This document shows, piece by piece, positions 17,777 through 27,484 of a stretch of DNA of 64,000 nt. The notes under the pieces were generated by a model. The model ran no database searches. It was not told the origin of the DNA and saw only the letters and a list, made by a program, of their open reading frames with translations. A program made the translations under genes and the position numbers. The stretch is from Caulobacteraceae bacterium (lineage in GTDB: Bacteria > Pseudomonadota > Alphaproteobacteria > Caulobacterales > Caulobacteraceae), in the NCBI GenBank assembly GCA_947475875.1, contig CANJME010000017.1, positions 1 to 64,000 on the forward strand. Direction: 5' to 3'. Within the stretch, counting starts at the first letter, position 1. Every line of letters starts with the position of its first letter.

Positions 17777-18519
17777 GGCTCAAAACTCTCGAAGATCAGG
17801 TTGTCGGCGTGAGCCTTGACCTTGGCCCATTCGGCGGTTGAACGGACGGTCCAGGCGATGACCGGCATGCCCTTTTCGCGCAACTTGGCGGCCGCGGGGC
17901 TGGCGACGATATCGCAGCCAAGCGCCAGGAAGTGCGGCTTGGTCAGACCAACATGCTCCAGCGCGGCGTAGGCCCGGCGCTGTTCGCGGGCCAGGGTCTC
18001 GTTGTCGCGATAGGAATAGCTGTCGAGGCCACGCAGGATCTGGGGGTGATGCTGGGCGAACCAGGCGTGGGAATAGGGGTTAAAGCCGATCACCGCGGTC
18101 GGGCCATTGTGGTCGATCAGCACCTCGCAGACGCGTTTTTCAAGCGCGCCGACGTCGCCATAGGGGGTCTTGAGCTCGATCAGCACCATGGCCTGGTGGC
18201 CGATCACCGCCAGCGCCTCGGCCAGAGTCGAAATAGTCTCGTCCGTGCCCATCAGCCTGGTTTTCGCCAGGTCAGCGGTGTGGTGGTCGGACAGCCGGCC
18301 TTCCGCGCCGGTCAGCCGCTCCATGGTCAGGTCGTGGAAGACCATGGCCTCGCCGTCAGCGGAGAGCTGCACGTCCAGTTCGATGCCGTAGTTGGCGCCC
18401 GCCGCCATCTGGAACGCGGCCAGCGAGTTTTCCGGCGCGCCGCCGGGACTCCACAGGCCGCGGTGCGCGATAGGCGGCTTGAACAGAAGGTCCCAGGCTT
18501 CCCCGTGCTCGTGTCTCAC
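17773..18519 (-). CDS. Glycerophosphodiester phosphodiesterase
   Basis: A 248-residue GDPD-family TIM-barrel enzyme hydrolysing glycerophosphodiesters to glycerol-3-phosphate and an alcohol. The characteristic HRG (IAHRGLWSPGG), PENS, ELDVQ and VFHD motifs, which bear the catalytic histidines and metal ligands, are all present in the first 70 residues. There is no signal peptide, so it acts in the cytoplasm. It overlaps RidA upstream by ATGA and the COG3146 gene downstream by CTGA, so the three look translationally coupled. Confidence 0.93.
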   Translation of the reverse strand: MRHEHGEAWDLLFKPPIAHRGLWSPGGAPENSLAAFQMAAGANYGIELDVQLSADGEAMVFHDLTMERLTGAEGRLSDHHTADLAKTRLMGTDETISTLAEALAVIGHQAMVLIELKTPYGDVGALEKRVCEVLIDHNGPTAVIGFNPYSHAWFAQHHPQILRGLDSYSYRDNETLAREQRRAYAALEHVGLTKPHFLALGCDIVASPAAAKLREKGMPVIAWTVRSTAEWAKVKAHADNLIFESFEP

Positions 18520-18974
18520 AGGGCCTCCACGATGGCGTCAACTTCAACGGCGAAATTCAGCGGCAGGCGATAGACGCCGACGGCGGCGCGGGCATGGCGG
18601 CCGGCGTCGCCAAAGGCTTCCACCATAAGGTCGGACGCGCCGTTGAGCACCTTGGGAATCTCGTAAAAATCGGGTCCGGCCTGCACAAAGCCGTTGAGCT
18701 TGATCACGCGCTTGACCCGGTCAAGATCGCCGACCGCCGCGCGCATCTGGGCCAGCAGGTTGATGCCGCACATCTGAGCCGCTTCCCGCGCCTTCTCGGG
18801 CGAAACGTCGACGCCGACGACGCCCTTGATCCCACCCGTCTCATCGATGCTGACCTGGCCGGAGATGTGCAGCAGGTTACCCGCCCAGGTGAACGGCACA
18901 TAGGAGCCCACGGGCGACATTGGCTGGGGCAGGCTGATGCCCAGGGCGTTCAGGCGATTTTCGACTTCGCTCAT
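18516..18974 (-). CDS. RidA/YjgF-family protein
   Basis: A 152-residue trimeric chorismate-mutase-like fold protein. RidA proteins hydrolyse reactive enamine/imine intermediates from PLP enzymes. This sequence belongs to the longer subgroup with LLHISGQVSIDETGGIKG near residues 35-52 and VEAFGDAGRHARAAVGVYRLP toward the end. The canonical RidA arginine is present in GRHARAAVG. The gene is first in the minus-strand run and is divergent from divK, separated by about 175 bp. Confidence 0.88.
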   Translation of the reverse strand: MSEVENRLNALGISLPQPMSPVGSYVPFTWAGNLLHISGQVSIDETGGIKGVVGVDVSPEKAREAAQMCGINLLAQMRAAVGDLDRVKRVIKLNGFVQAGPDFYEIPKVLNGASDLMVEAFGDAGRHARAAVGVYRLPLNFAVEVDAIVEAL

Positions 18975-19048
18975 GCGATCTCCTCAAGGTGAGGGGCTAA
19001 GACCTTGCGGGCGGCGGCGCAAGGCCGGGCGGCCCCGCCAAAACGCGG

Positions 19049-19063
19049 CTAACGCGATTTTAG
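19049..19063 (+). promoter_or_regulatory. Candidate CtrA half-sites upstream of divK
   Basis: CTAA-N7-TTAG at 19049-19063 differs by one base per half from the CtrA consensus TTAA-N7-TTAA and lies 87 bp before the divK start codon. divK of Caulobacter is reported to be cell-cycle-regulated through CtrA, which makes the match plausible, but two-mismatch sites of this kind also occur by chance. No other promoter element is clear. Confidence 0.3.
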
Positions 19064-19150
19064 GGATATCGGCCGCACATTGGCGGCCCAAAGGAGCGCG
19101 AAATCCGCGAGTCGCGGAGCGTTGCCCTAAAGAGAACCGGTCGGGGTCTG

Positions 19151-19516
19151 ATGCCTAAGAAAGTCCTCATCGTCGAGGATAACGAGCTGAACATGAAACT
19201 CTTTCATGACCTGCTCGACGCCCAGGGCTACGAGACCCTGCAGACCCGTGAAGGGCTGCAGGCGCTGGCGCTCGCCCGCCAACATCATCCCGACTTGATC
19301 CTGATGGATATTCAGCTGCCCGAGATTTCCGGTCTGGAAGTCACCAAATGGCTGAAAGAGGACGACGAGCTGTCCCACATCCCCGTCATCGCCGTGACCG
19401 CCTTCGCCATGAAGGGCGATGAAGAGCGGATCCGCGAAGGCGGCTGCGAAGCCTATCTGTCGAAACCCATATCGGTGGCTCAGTTTCTTGAGACCGTCCG
19501 GAAGTTCCTGGGATAA
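19151..19516 (+). CDS. divK: Cell-cycle response regulator DivK
   Basis: A single-domain receiver of 121 residues. The acidic pair and phosphoacceptor are in [16 protein letters not shown] and [16 protein letters not shown] (Asp near residue 53), with the conserved Thr in [13 protein letters not shown] and Lys in YLSKPISV. In Caulobacter, DivK is phosphorylated by DivJ/PleC and acts through DivL/CckA to control CtrA. Sequence and its position directly before pleD, with a six-base gap, support the assignment. It has no output domain, as expected. Confidence 0.95.
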   Translation: MPKKVLIVEDNELNMKLFHDLLDAQGYETLQTREGLQALALARQHHPDLILMDIQLPEISGLEVTKWLKEDDELSHIPVIAVTAFAMKGDEERIREGGCEAYLSKPISVAQFLETVRKFLG

Positions 19517-19522
19517 GGGCCG

Positions 19523-20887
<1,365 letters not shown>

Positions 20888-20890
20888 GAT

Positions 20891-20944
20891 TTTCCCTCCC
20901 GCTAGTCGGGAGGGTGGCTCGCCGAAGGCGAGACGGGTGGGCCA
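20891..20944. repeat. Double-hairpin repeat, left copy (inverted with 21497-21548)
   Basis: Begins with CCCTCCCG-CTAGT-CGGGAGGG (8-bp stem), continues with CTCGCC-GAA-GGCGAG and ends ACGGGTGGGCCA. It has the same two-hairpin layout as the element at 141-310 and is an inverted partner of the copy at 21497-21548. It starts six bases after the pleD stop and may serve as its transcription terminator despite lacking a T-run. Confidence 0.7.
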
Positions 20945-20995
20945 ATCTGGGTCAAACTAGGCACTGGGAATTCGGCATCCTACGCCCACCAAACG

Positions 20996-21439
20996 TCACA
21001 GCCCTTTGGCAGATGCCTCATCTTCGCTGAGAAGGTCCCAAACAAAACACATTAGATCCGCGAGATTACGACCGTCCGCGAGATGCTTGTCGAGATAGCT
21101 TGGAAACGCGTTGCGGCCTTCTGCAATGAAATCGACACGCTCTTGGAGGGCAACAAAATCTCGCGATGCAGCTTCAGCGGTGCGCTCCACGCGTTCGTTC
21201 CACGGCAGCGCCGTGTCCACCGATTTGTAGGTGTCCACTTCCACCCAATAGCACTCGCAGATACCACCATCTGGTAGTCGAAATTGAAGTTGGCCGCCGA
21301 TGTTGGCCAAATTGGCCGCTCTCGCCGCCTCGATTACTCCAGGAATGTCAGCGATCCGCCAAGCATATTCGTTGCCAGCGAGTGATGCGCGACCAAGAAG
21401 GTCATGCGGCAAACGGCTCTCAGCTAAATCGCGTCCCAT
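20996..21439 (-). CDS. Orphan protein of unknown function between inverted repeats
   Basis: I do not recognise this 147-residue, mostly soluble protein. It has no signal peptide or membrane span; notable stretches are GGQLQFRLPDGGICECYWVE, probably beta, and a charged helical C-terminus. The base composition is visibly less GC-rich than neighbouring genes, there is no clear Shine-Dalgarno site before the ATG at 21439, and it sits opposite in direction to pleD. Inverted copies of one double-hairpin repeat flank it on both sides, suggesting it arrived as a cargo gene or was inserted between the arms of a repeat pair. Confidence 0.6.
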   Translation of the reverse strand: MGRDLAESRLPHDLLGRASLAGNEYAWRIADIPGVIEAARAANLANIGGQLQFRLPDGGICECYWVEVDTYKSVDTALPWNERVERTAEAASRDFVALQERVDFIAEGRNAFPSYLDKHLADGRNLADLMCFVWDLLSEDEASAKGL

Positions 21440-21496
21440 ACGCCTAGATAGGCATGAATTGTGATGTCCATGCTAGCGATGATGGCCAATCAACGC

Positions 21497-21548
21497 TGGC
21501 CCACCCGGGCTGCTTGGCAGCCGTCCCTCCCGACGAGCGGGAGGGAAA
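21497..21548. repeat. Double-hairpin repeat, right copy
   Basis: Inverted counterpart of 20891-20944: TGGCCCACCCGGG at the outer end, a middle hairpin (GGCTGC-TTG-GCAGCC), then CCCTCCCG-ACGAG-CGGGAGGG. Stem sequences differ between copies while pairing is kept. It lies just beyond the rpmG terminator. Confidence 0.7.
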
Positions 21549-21556
21549 TAGGAATC

Positions 21557-21583
21557 AAAAACGCCCGGGTTTGAGCCGGGCGT
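21557..21583 (-). terminator. Rho-independent terminator of rpmG
   Basis: Read on the minus strand, ACGCCCGG, a seven-base loop and CCGGGCGT form an 8-bp stem followed by a run of T (plus-strand A at 21557-21561). It begins about 30 bases after the rpmG stop codon and is the clearest intrinsic terminator in the window. Confidence 0.85.
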
Positions 21584-21610
21584 CTTCAAAATATCAGCAA
21601 GCGACAGGCG

Positions 21611-21778
21611 CTATTTGATCTTGCCTTCCTTGAACTCGACGTGCTTGCGCGCGACGGGGTCGTACTTTTTCAGCACCAGCTTTTCGGTCATGGTGCGGGC
21701 GTTCTTCTTGGTCACATAGAAGAAGCCGGTGTCCGCCGAGGAGTTGAGGCGGATCTTGATGGAGGCTGGCTTGGCCAT
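21611..21778 (-). CDS. rpmG: 50S ribosomal protein L33
   Basis: A 55-residue protein reading [20 protein letters not shown], then [20 protein letters not shown] and [15 protein letters not shown]. It is the cysteine-free (zinc-independent) type of L33 usual in alphaproteobacteria. It is a component of the large ribosomal subunit near the E site. It has its own intrinsic terminator just downstream and is divergent from the lipoprotein gene at 21957. Confidence 0.97.
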   Translation of the reverse strand: MAKPASIKIRLNSSADTGFFYVTKKNARTMTEKLVLKKYDPVARKHVEFKEGKIK

Positions 21779-21956
21779 GTCTGCGGTTTCACCTTGTGGG
21801 GCTAAGGGCCCCGGAAAATCGGAAGGCGCGGAACATACGCATTAAGCCCGTGAAGTCAACGCGCTGCGTTGCAGCAGGTGTCATACAATTGCCCGGCTTC
21901 GAACGAATCCTGCGTTCGACCGTTGTCGAAGCATAGCGTTACGAAAGGATCGTCAG

Positions 21957-22352
21957 ATGAAGTCCAGGATAATCAAGACGTTGGCGGTCGCGGGCCTGGC
22001 GGTGGCTCTGGCCGCCTGCGCCGCGGAGGACAAGCCCCAGCTCATGGCCGAGGGCGCCCAGTGCTTCCGGCCGGGCGATGTGGTGGCTTTCAAACAGACC
22101 AGCGAATCCAGTTTTGTCGTCCACACCCTGCGCGGCAAGGTGTTCAGCGCCGACCTGCCGGCCTGCACGGGGATGGACTGGGCCCAGCAGGTGGGGTTCT
22201 CGGCCATCCGCGGCAGCCAGATCTGTGAGGGCGACGAAGCCAAGATCATCACCCGCAGCCCGGCCGGGCGCGACATGGCCTGCAGCATCTTCAGCGTGCA
22301 TGAGCTGTCGGCCGCGGAAGTCGCCGCCCTGCCACAGCGGGCGCAGCCCTAG
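21957..22352 (+). CDS. DUF6491-like lipoprotein
   Basis: A 131-residue protein with a lipoprotein signal (MKSRIIKTLAVAGLAVALAAC; lipobox LAAC, Cys 21). The mature part has CFRPGDVVAF, a central beta-rich stretch and ICEGDEAKIITRS with two further cysteines, resembling DUF6491 lipoproteins common in Caulobacterales and other proteobacteria. No function is established. The stop codon overlaps that of the convergent DUF5990 gene. Confidence 0.72.
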   Translation: MKSRIIKTLAVAGLAVALAACAAEDKPQLMAEGAQCFRPGDVVAFKQTSESSFVVHTLRGKVFSADLPACTGMDWAQQVGFSAIRGSQICEGDEAKIITRSPAGRDMACSIFSVHELSAAEVAALPQRAQP

Positions 22353-22762
22353 ACCACGCGCCAGGCGGATTTGCCGACGGTGGCGCAGGCCGGATCACCC
22401 TTCTTGCCGCGCCCGGCAATGATCGTCTCCAGGATCGCGCCGCCTTCGGCCCTCGCGACCAGCTCGGCGGGAATATCCTGGATGTCGATCTTTGCCCGGC
22501 GGCTCCAGCATGACGCAAAATCCCCGGCCGCCGTTCCAATCGAGATATAGACAAAGCGGCGCGTCGGGCCTTCGGCGCGGACGAAGTCGCCCAGCCAGCG
22601 CGGTCCGGGCGCCACGCGCACCGGGACGTCGAACGAGAGCGGCGCGTCCGTCGCATCCTGGCGGCCCACGGGGTGATTGGCCTTGTTGCACAGGCTGTAG
22701 GCGACGCCAGGGACAGGGTCCTCGATGGTCAGGCGCAGGGTAACAGGCGTTCCGATCGCCAT
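22349..22762 (-). CDS. DUF5990-family protein
   Basis: A 137-residue soluble protein recognised by its opening (VTLRLTIEDPVPGVAYSLCN), the central GDFVRAEGPTRRFVYISIG and the cysteine in DFASCWSRRAKI. Members are found widely without known function. The ATG overlaps the Nudix stop codon (TGATG), so it is the last gene of the rnr-Nudix-DUF5990 transcript. Confidence 0.8.
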   Translation of the reverse strand: MAIGTPVTLRLTIEDPVPGVAYSLCNKANHPVGRQDATDAPLSFDVPVRVAPGPRWLGDFVRAEGPTRRFVYISIGTAAGDFASCWSRRAKIDIQDIPAELVARAEGGAILETIIAGRGKKGDPACATVGKSAWRVV

Positions 22763-23466
22763 CAGATCGGCGTCGCCTTGCTCTTGAAATTGACGAACCG
22801 CATGAAAATCGCCGGCCGGTCGGGATGGTTGATGCGTTCAGCGATGTCGCGCACGACAAATCGGGTGATGCTGGGCAGTTCCAGGGCCAGGGCTTCGTCG
22901 AGGTCGACCCAGGCGATTTCGTCCAACTCACCGCAATCGGGGCGGGGCTCGAGGCTGTACAGGGCCTCGGCGGGCGCGAGCAGAAATCGCGCGTCGAACC
23001 GCTTGGGCAGATGGGGCGGGGTGATCGCGCGGGCGACCATATCGAGCCTGGAGATGTCAGGCAGCGCGCCCTGGGCCAGGAATTCGTGCCAGGGACCGGC
23101 CCTGGGGCTGGTTTTGGCCGGGTTGCCGATCAAAAGGCCGGTTTCCTCGAAGGTTTCGCGGATGGCGGTCAGCGCGATGGCGCGGGCGCGTGACGCATTC
23201 AGGCCGTGCCGCAACCGGCGTTCAGTTTCGGGTTTCAGATCCCCGGTGAACGGCACGTGATAGTCGCCGCGGTCGATCTTGCCGCCCGGGAACACCCACA
23301 TGCCGGGCATGAAGTTGTGACCCTTGTGGCGGCGGCCCATCAGCAGGCGCGGTTTCTTGCCGTCCTTGCGCAGCACGATCAGCGTCGCCGCATCCTTCGG
23401 CTTGACGGCCGGGGGCCTCGGGCCCTTGGGCGGAGAATTGTCAAACAGCGGATCAGCGGCGGCCAC
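22762..23466 (-). CDS. Nudix hydrolase with a split Nudix box
   Basis: A 234-residue Nudix-fold hydrolase. The box is interrupted: the leading GGKIDRGD is followed by about 35 residues before AIRETFEETGLLIG supplies the RExxEExG metal-binding helix. Insertions at this place are known in NUDT19-like enzymes that act on CoA derivatives, which suggests, but does not prove, that type of substrate. The start is taken as GTG 23466, which has an excellent GGGGAGG five bases ahead and overlaps the rnr 3' end by 14 bases; the frame is open much further upstream but there it only shadows rnr. Confidence 0.86.
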   Translation of the reverse strand: MAAADPLFDNSPPKGPRPPAVKPKDAATLIVLRKDGKKPRLLMGRRHKGHNFMPGMWVFPGGKIDRGDYHVPFTGDLKPETERRLRHGLNASRARAIALTAIRETFEETGLLIGNPAKTSPRAGPWHEFLAQGALPDISRLDMVARAITPPHLPKRFDARFLLAPAEALYSLEPRPDCGELDEIAWVDLDEALALELPSITRFVVRDIAERINHPDRPAIFMRFVNFKSKATPI

Positions 23467-25696
23467 GGCTGCCTCCCCGGAAAGGTTTGTCCTCGCGCCG
23501 GCGGACGGCCAGGCGCGGCGGCGGCGCCTTGGGATCTCGGGGCAGGGGGTCGGACAGCATCTCGAACAACAGGCCGCCGGTGAGCGGCGTGGCTTCGACA
23601 AGCTTGACGGAACATTCCATGCCGAGCGGATAGCGCACGCCGGACCGCTCGCCAATGAGGGCGTGGGCGCGGTCGTCGTGGACGAAGTATTCATCGCCGA
23701 GCGACGAGACGGGAACCAGGCCGTCGGCGCCGGTTTCCGAGAGCTTCACGAACAGGCCAAACCGCGTGACGCCGGTCACCCGCCCGGCGAACTCGGCGCC
23801 GACGCGGTCCGACAGGAACAACGCCACATAGCGGTCGGTGGCGTCGCGTTCGGCGGCCATGGAGCGGCGCTCGGCGAAAGTGATCCGCTCGGCAGTGTCT
23901 TTCAGTTTCGGGATTTCGGCCTCGGCCAGGCCGTCGTGGCCGAGATCGAGCGCCCGGATCAGCGCGCGATGAACGATCAGGTCGGCGTAGCGGCGGATCG
24001 GACTGGTGAAGTGGGCGTAGCGCGACAGATTCAGCCCGAAGTGGCCGATATTGTCGGAATTGTAGTGCGCCTGCATCTGGGTGCGCAGCACCACTTCGTT
24101 GACGATCTCGGCATGCGGGCCGCCCCGGGTCTGATCGAGCAGGCGGTTGAAGCGGGCGGTGGTGGAGGGCTCACCTTTCGACCAGGGCAGGCCGACGGTG
24201 AACAGGAAGTCGGCGAGGTTCTGCAGCTTTTCCAGGCTGGGTGTGTCGTGCACCCTGTAGATCAGCGGCGAGCGCTTTTGCTCGAGGGTTTCAGCGGCCG
24301 CGACATTGGCCTGGATCATCATTTCTTCGATGAGCTGCATGGAGGCCAGCTGTTCGCGCACGGTGATGGCGGCGATCTTGCCGTCGGCGCCGAACTGCAC
24401 CCGGCGTTCGATCGAGGCGATGTTCAGCGGTGATCTGGTCTCGCGACCCTTGAGCATGGCGGCGTAGGCGGCCCACAGCGGCGTCAGCACGCGCTCGATC
24501 AGAGGGCCGGTGGCGTCGTCGGGCGCGCCGTCGTGGGCGGCCTGGACCTGCTGGTAGGAAAGCTTGGCGGCCGAGCGCATCAGGCCGCGCACGAACTTGT
24601 GGCCGGTCTTGCGGCCGGACTTGTCGAAACTCATCCGCACGGCCAGGCACGCGCGGTTCTCACCCTGGCGCAGCGAGCAAAGCCCCGCCGACAGCACCTC
24701 GGGCAGCATCGGTTCGACCCGGTCGGGGAAATAGGTCGAATTGCCCTTCTCGCGCGCCTCGGTGTCGAGGGCCGTGCCAGCGCGGACATAAGCGGCCACA
24801 TCGGCGATGGCGACCCAGACGGTCCAGCCGCCGGCCTCATCCGGCTCGGCATAGACCGCATCGTCGTGGTCGCGGGCATCCACGGGATCGATGGTGATGA
24901 AGGGAATGTCCCGCAGGTCTTCGCGGCCCGCCAGCGTCGGCTCTTTGGCGGCCGCGGCCTCAGCCTCGGCGGCCTCGGAAAAGCCCACCGGAATGCCGTG
25001 CGCGTGGATGGCCAGCATGGAAGCGGCGCGGGGGTCATCTTCGCGGCCGAGCACCTCCAGCACCTTGCCGCGTTTGGGTCCGTATTTGCGATCGGCCTCG
25101 GAAGCGGACGCCAGCACCAGATCCCCGTCCTTTAGCTCGCCCGCCGGGCCGGTGATCACCAGGCTGTCGCGGGATTTGCGGTCGACCGGTTCGATGCGGA
25201 TCTCGCCCCGGTATTTGCGGACGACGCCGAGGATTTTCGTCGCGCCCCCGGAAAGACGCTTGATGATTTTCGCCTCGAACGAGCCGTCGTCGCGCCGCTC
25301 GAAGCGCACCAGCAGCCGGTCGCCCAGAGCCGGCGCGCCGGCGACCGCTTCGCCCTTGCCGGGCGCCAGCCGGACCGGCGGGATATCATCGCCGCCCTTG
25401 GCCAGCCGCACATAGAGGTCGCCGTCGACATCGCGGTCGACCACATCGGCGACGCCCACCGGCGGCAGGGCGCCGGCTTCGGAAAACCCGCGCCGGCCGC
25501 GCTTGCCCAGCGCCCCTTCGTCCTGAAGAGCCTTCAGCATATGGCGCAGCGCCCGGCGGTCCTCACCCTTCAGACCGAAAGCCCTGGCGATATCGGCTTT
25601 CTCAGCCTCGCCGGACTCGCGCAGAAAGGCGATCAGGGTTTCCCGGTCGGGTAACCCTTGCGCGCGTTTCGGCCTAGGCGGACTTCCTTTGGGCAC
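23453..25696 (-). CDS. rnr: Ribonuclease R
   Basis: A 747-residue 3'-5' exoribonuclease that degrades structured RNA. An N-terminal winged-helix region (about residues 17-75) and cold-shock-like domains precede the RNB catalytic domain, whose metal-binding aspartates lie in ITIDPVDARDHDDAVYAEPD; FTSPIRRYADLIVHRAL is the second family signature. A C-terminal S1 domain (GRVTGVTRFGLFVKLSETGA) and a basic Arg/Gly tail finish it. GTG 25696 is used as start; it overlaps the end of sodB by 23 bases. Usual family length is 730-810. Confidence 0.96.
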   Translation of the reverse strand: MPKGSPPRPKRAQGLPDRETLIAFLRESGEAEKADIARAFGLKGEDRRALRHMLKALQDEGALGKRGRRGFSEAGALPPVGVADVVDRDVDGDLYVRLAKGGDDIPPVRLAPGKGEAVAGAPALGDRLLVRFERRDDGSFEAKIIKRLSGGATKILGVVRKYRGEIRIEPVDRKSRDSLVITGPAGELKDGDLVLASASEADRKYGPKRGKVLEVLGREDDPRAASMLAIHAHGIPVGFSEAAEAEAAAAKEPTLAGREDLRDIPFITIDPVDARDHDDAVYAEPDEAGGWTVWVAIADVAAYVRAGTALDTEAREKGNSTYFPDRVEPMLPEVLSAGLCSLRQGENRACLAVRMSFDKSGRKTGHKFVRGLMRSAAKLSYQQVQAAHDGAPDDATGPLIERVLTPLWAAYAAMLKGRETRSPLNIASIERRVQFGADGKIAAITVREQLASMQLIEEMMIQANVAAAETLEQKRSPLIYRVHDTPSLEKLQNLADFLFTVGLPWSKGEPSTTARFNRLLDQTRGGPHAEIVNEVVLRTQMQAHYNSDNIGHFGLNLSRYAHFTSPIRRYADLIVHRALIRALDLGHDGLAEAEIPKLKDTAERITFAERRSMAAERDATDRYVALFLSDRVGAEFAGRVTGVTRFGLFVKLSETGADGLVPVSSLGDEYFVHDDRAHALIGERSGVRYPLGMECSVKLVEATPLTGGLLFEMLSDPLPRDPKAPPPRLAVRRREDKPFRGGSRGRR

Positions 25697-26285
25697 TCAC
25701 GTCCTCGGAGGCGGGGTAGGCGAAAGCCTCGCCCTCGCCCTTCGAGGCCCTAAGCTGCTTTTCCGCGAAGCGCCAGTTGGCGGTCTTGTCGAACCAGGCT
25801 TCGAGGTAGGCTTTGCGATCATTCTGGCGATCCAGATAGTAGGCATGCTCCCAAAGATCGCAGACGATCAGCGCCGTTCCGGGATGCTTAAGCGCCGTGC
25901 CGGCGTCATGGGTGGTCACAACCGTAAGCTCGTCGCCGGTCGCGATCATCCAGACCCAACCGGAGCCAAAGTGTTTCTTGCCTTCCTTGATGAAGGTATC
26001 GCGAAGCTCGGCGAACGGCGCCGTGGGCTTTTTGAAATCCGGGGTCATGCTCTCCCAGTAGAAGGCGTGGTTCCAGGCCTGGGCGGCATTGTTGAACAGC
26101 TCGCCGGTCGTGGACTTGATCACCGATTCCAGAGACCTGCCCGTCAGACCTTTTTCGGCCACGAGCTTGTTGGTCTTCTCGATGTAGGCCTTGTGGTGCT
26201 TGTCGTGGTGGAATTTCAGGGTTTTGGCCGAGATGGCGGGTTCTAGCGCGTCATAGGCGTAGGGCAGCGGCGGCAGGATGAACAT
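25674..26285 (-). CDS. sodB: Superoxide dismutase (Fe/Mn type)
   Basis: Converts superoxide to hydrogen peroxide and oxygen. Its 203 residues include the four metal ligands: His in LKFHHDKHHKAY, His in WNHAFYW, and Asp and His in CDLWEHAYYLD. The GSGWVW motif is also present. Residues near the metal look like the iron-type or cambialistic group. There is no signal peptide, so it is cytoplasmic. The ATG lies in the 3' arm of a strong hairpin (26283-26317) that also includes the AAGGAG ribosome site. It overlaps rnr downstream. Confidence 0.95.
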   Translation of the reverse strand: MFILPPLPYAYDALEPAISAKTLKFHHDKHHKAYIEKTNKLVAEKGLTGRSLESVIKSTTGELFNNAAQAWNHAFYWESMTPDFKKPTAPFAELRDTFIKEGKKHFGSGWVWMIATGDELTVVTTHDAGTALKHPGTALIVCDLWEHAYYLDRQNDRKAYLEAWFDKTANWRFAEKQLRASKGEGEAFAYPASEDVSAQRKSA

Positions 26286-26317
26286 CGGTTGCTCCTTTTC
26301 GAGGAGAACAACCGATG
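26283..26317 (-). promoter_or_regulatory. Hairpin sequestering the sodB ribosome site and start codon
   Basis: On the minus strand the sequence runs CATCGGTTG, TT, CTCCT, a short loop, AGGAG, CAACCGATG. The outer nine bases and the inner five pair perfectly, leaving only a two-base bulge. AGGAG is the sodB Shine-Dalgarno core and the last ATG of the stem is the sodB start codon, so both are buried in one stem of 14 pairs. This would repress translation unless melted, opened or processed. Alternatively it could be a terminator of the upstream DUF2332 gene, but no U-run follows. Confidence 0.65.
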
Positions 26318-26342
26318 GGGAGCCGTTGGGTTCAAACCCAGG

Positions 26343-27398
26343 CTACTCGAAAAGTTCGACGCCTTTGCCGTGCGGGTGGGCGACTCCCAGCACGCGCTCG
26401 GCTCCATCCGGCCAGAGGGTCAGGCGGATGCTGGGTTTTCGATCAAATTCCGGATCGGCCTCCATCCGCAGCCAGGCGAAGGGCGCGTCCTTCGTCGCTC
26501 GCGCACCGACTTTGTCAGCATGGGCGCGGATGCGCTCCTGGGTTTCAGCCGGAAAATACTGGTAGGCGATGGTGTGATAGAGCGCGCGGATCACGCCCGG
26601 CGTCGGCTCCGGCAAGAGGGTCTGTTCAGTCCAGGCGGCGGCGTCGCTCACATCAATGTGCGGCGGGAACTTCAGGGCCAGGTCGACGGCCGCCCGCACG
26701 CGGGCCAGGCGCTCGGCCTGTTCGGGCCAGACGTAGGCGATCAGGCGTTCGCGATCCTCGGGCTTGCGGACGTCGAGCGGCGAGATGTCGACACCGCGCG
26801 TCGAGAGGATTTCAACGCGGGCGGAGGGCGGCGGCGGGCCGACCCATTTGGGCTTAAGGTGAACGGGCGAGCCTACCGGGCCCTGGGCGACGCCGCCCAG
26901 GTCATAGCTGAACCGGGCCAGGTTGAGATTGAGGCCGGCGCTGCAGCCGAGCTCGAAGAGTTCGAACGGCAGCGGGTATTGCGCCGCGACGGTCATCAGG
27001 CCGGTCATGATCGCGGCGGCGCGGCCGGCTTCGTTGGTTTGCGGCGCGACGGCCAGTCGCTGGATGAGCGCGCCCGGATGGGCGGCGATGGTGTCGCTTA
27101 AGGCGCCCCAAAGCGCGTCCGGCGAGGGTGTGGGGTTCGGTGGATAGAGGGCGGCGAGCGCCGGCGCTTCGCCGTTCATCACCAGGGCGTGCAGACTGCC
27201 CGCCAGTCGCAGCGGCAGATTGTCGGCCATGGGGTCCGGATCGCCGCTCCAGCCCAACACGGCTTTGCCGACCGGTGTTGCGGCATCGAGCCGCTCGCCC
27301 GCCAGCTTGCACACCAGGCCCGTGAACGGCGAGCCCAGCTTCTCGGCCCAGTAGGCCTGGCTGGCGAAGGCTTCGCGGATATGGGCCTCGGTGGTCAT
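26343..27398 (-). CDS. DUF2332-family protein
   Basis: A 351-residue cytoplasmic protein beginning with IREAFASQAYWAEKLGSPF, with LPFELFELGCSAGLNLNLAR mid-protein and TIAYQYFPAETQERI later. The ELGCSAGLNLN motif looks like a glycine-rich SAM-binding loop of methyltransferase folds. DUF2332 proteins have no established substrate. The gene ends 57 bases before sodB on the same strand. Confidence 0.83.
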   Translation of the reverse strand: MTTEAHIREAFASQAYWAEKLGSPFTGLVCKLAGERLDAATPVGKAVLGWSGDPDPMADNLPLRLAGSLHALVMNGEAPALAALYPPNPTPSPDALWGALSDTIAAHPGALIQRLAVAPQTNEAGRAAAIMTGLMTVAAQYPLPFELFELGCSAGLNLNLARFSYDLGGVAQGPVGSPVHLKPKWVGPPPPSARVEILSTRGVDISPLDVRKPEDRERLIAYVWPEQAERLARVRAAVDLALKFPPHIDVSDAAAWTEQTLLPEPTPGVIRALYHTIAYQYFPAETQERIRAHADKVGARATKDAPFAWLRMEADPEFDRKPSIRLTLWPDGAERVLGVAHPHGKGVELFE

Positions 27399-27484
27399 CG
27401 GGCGGGGATAGCCGATGGAGGGCTTCGGTCAAGGCTGTTTGGAACTCGGCGGGGGGGTCAACCCGGCTAAGGCGAAGAAGCTGC

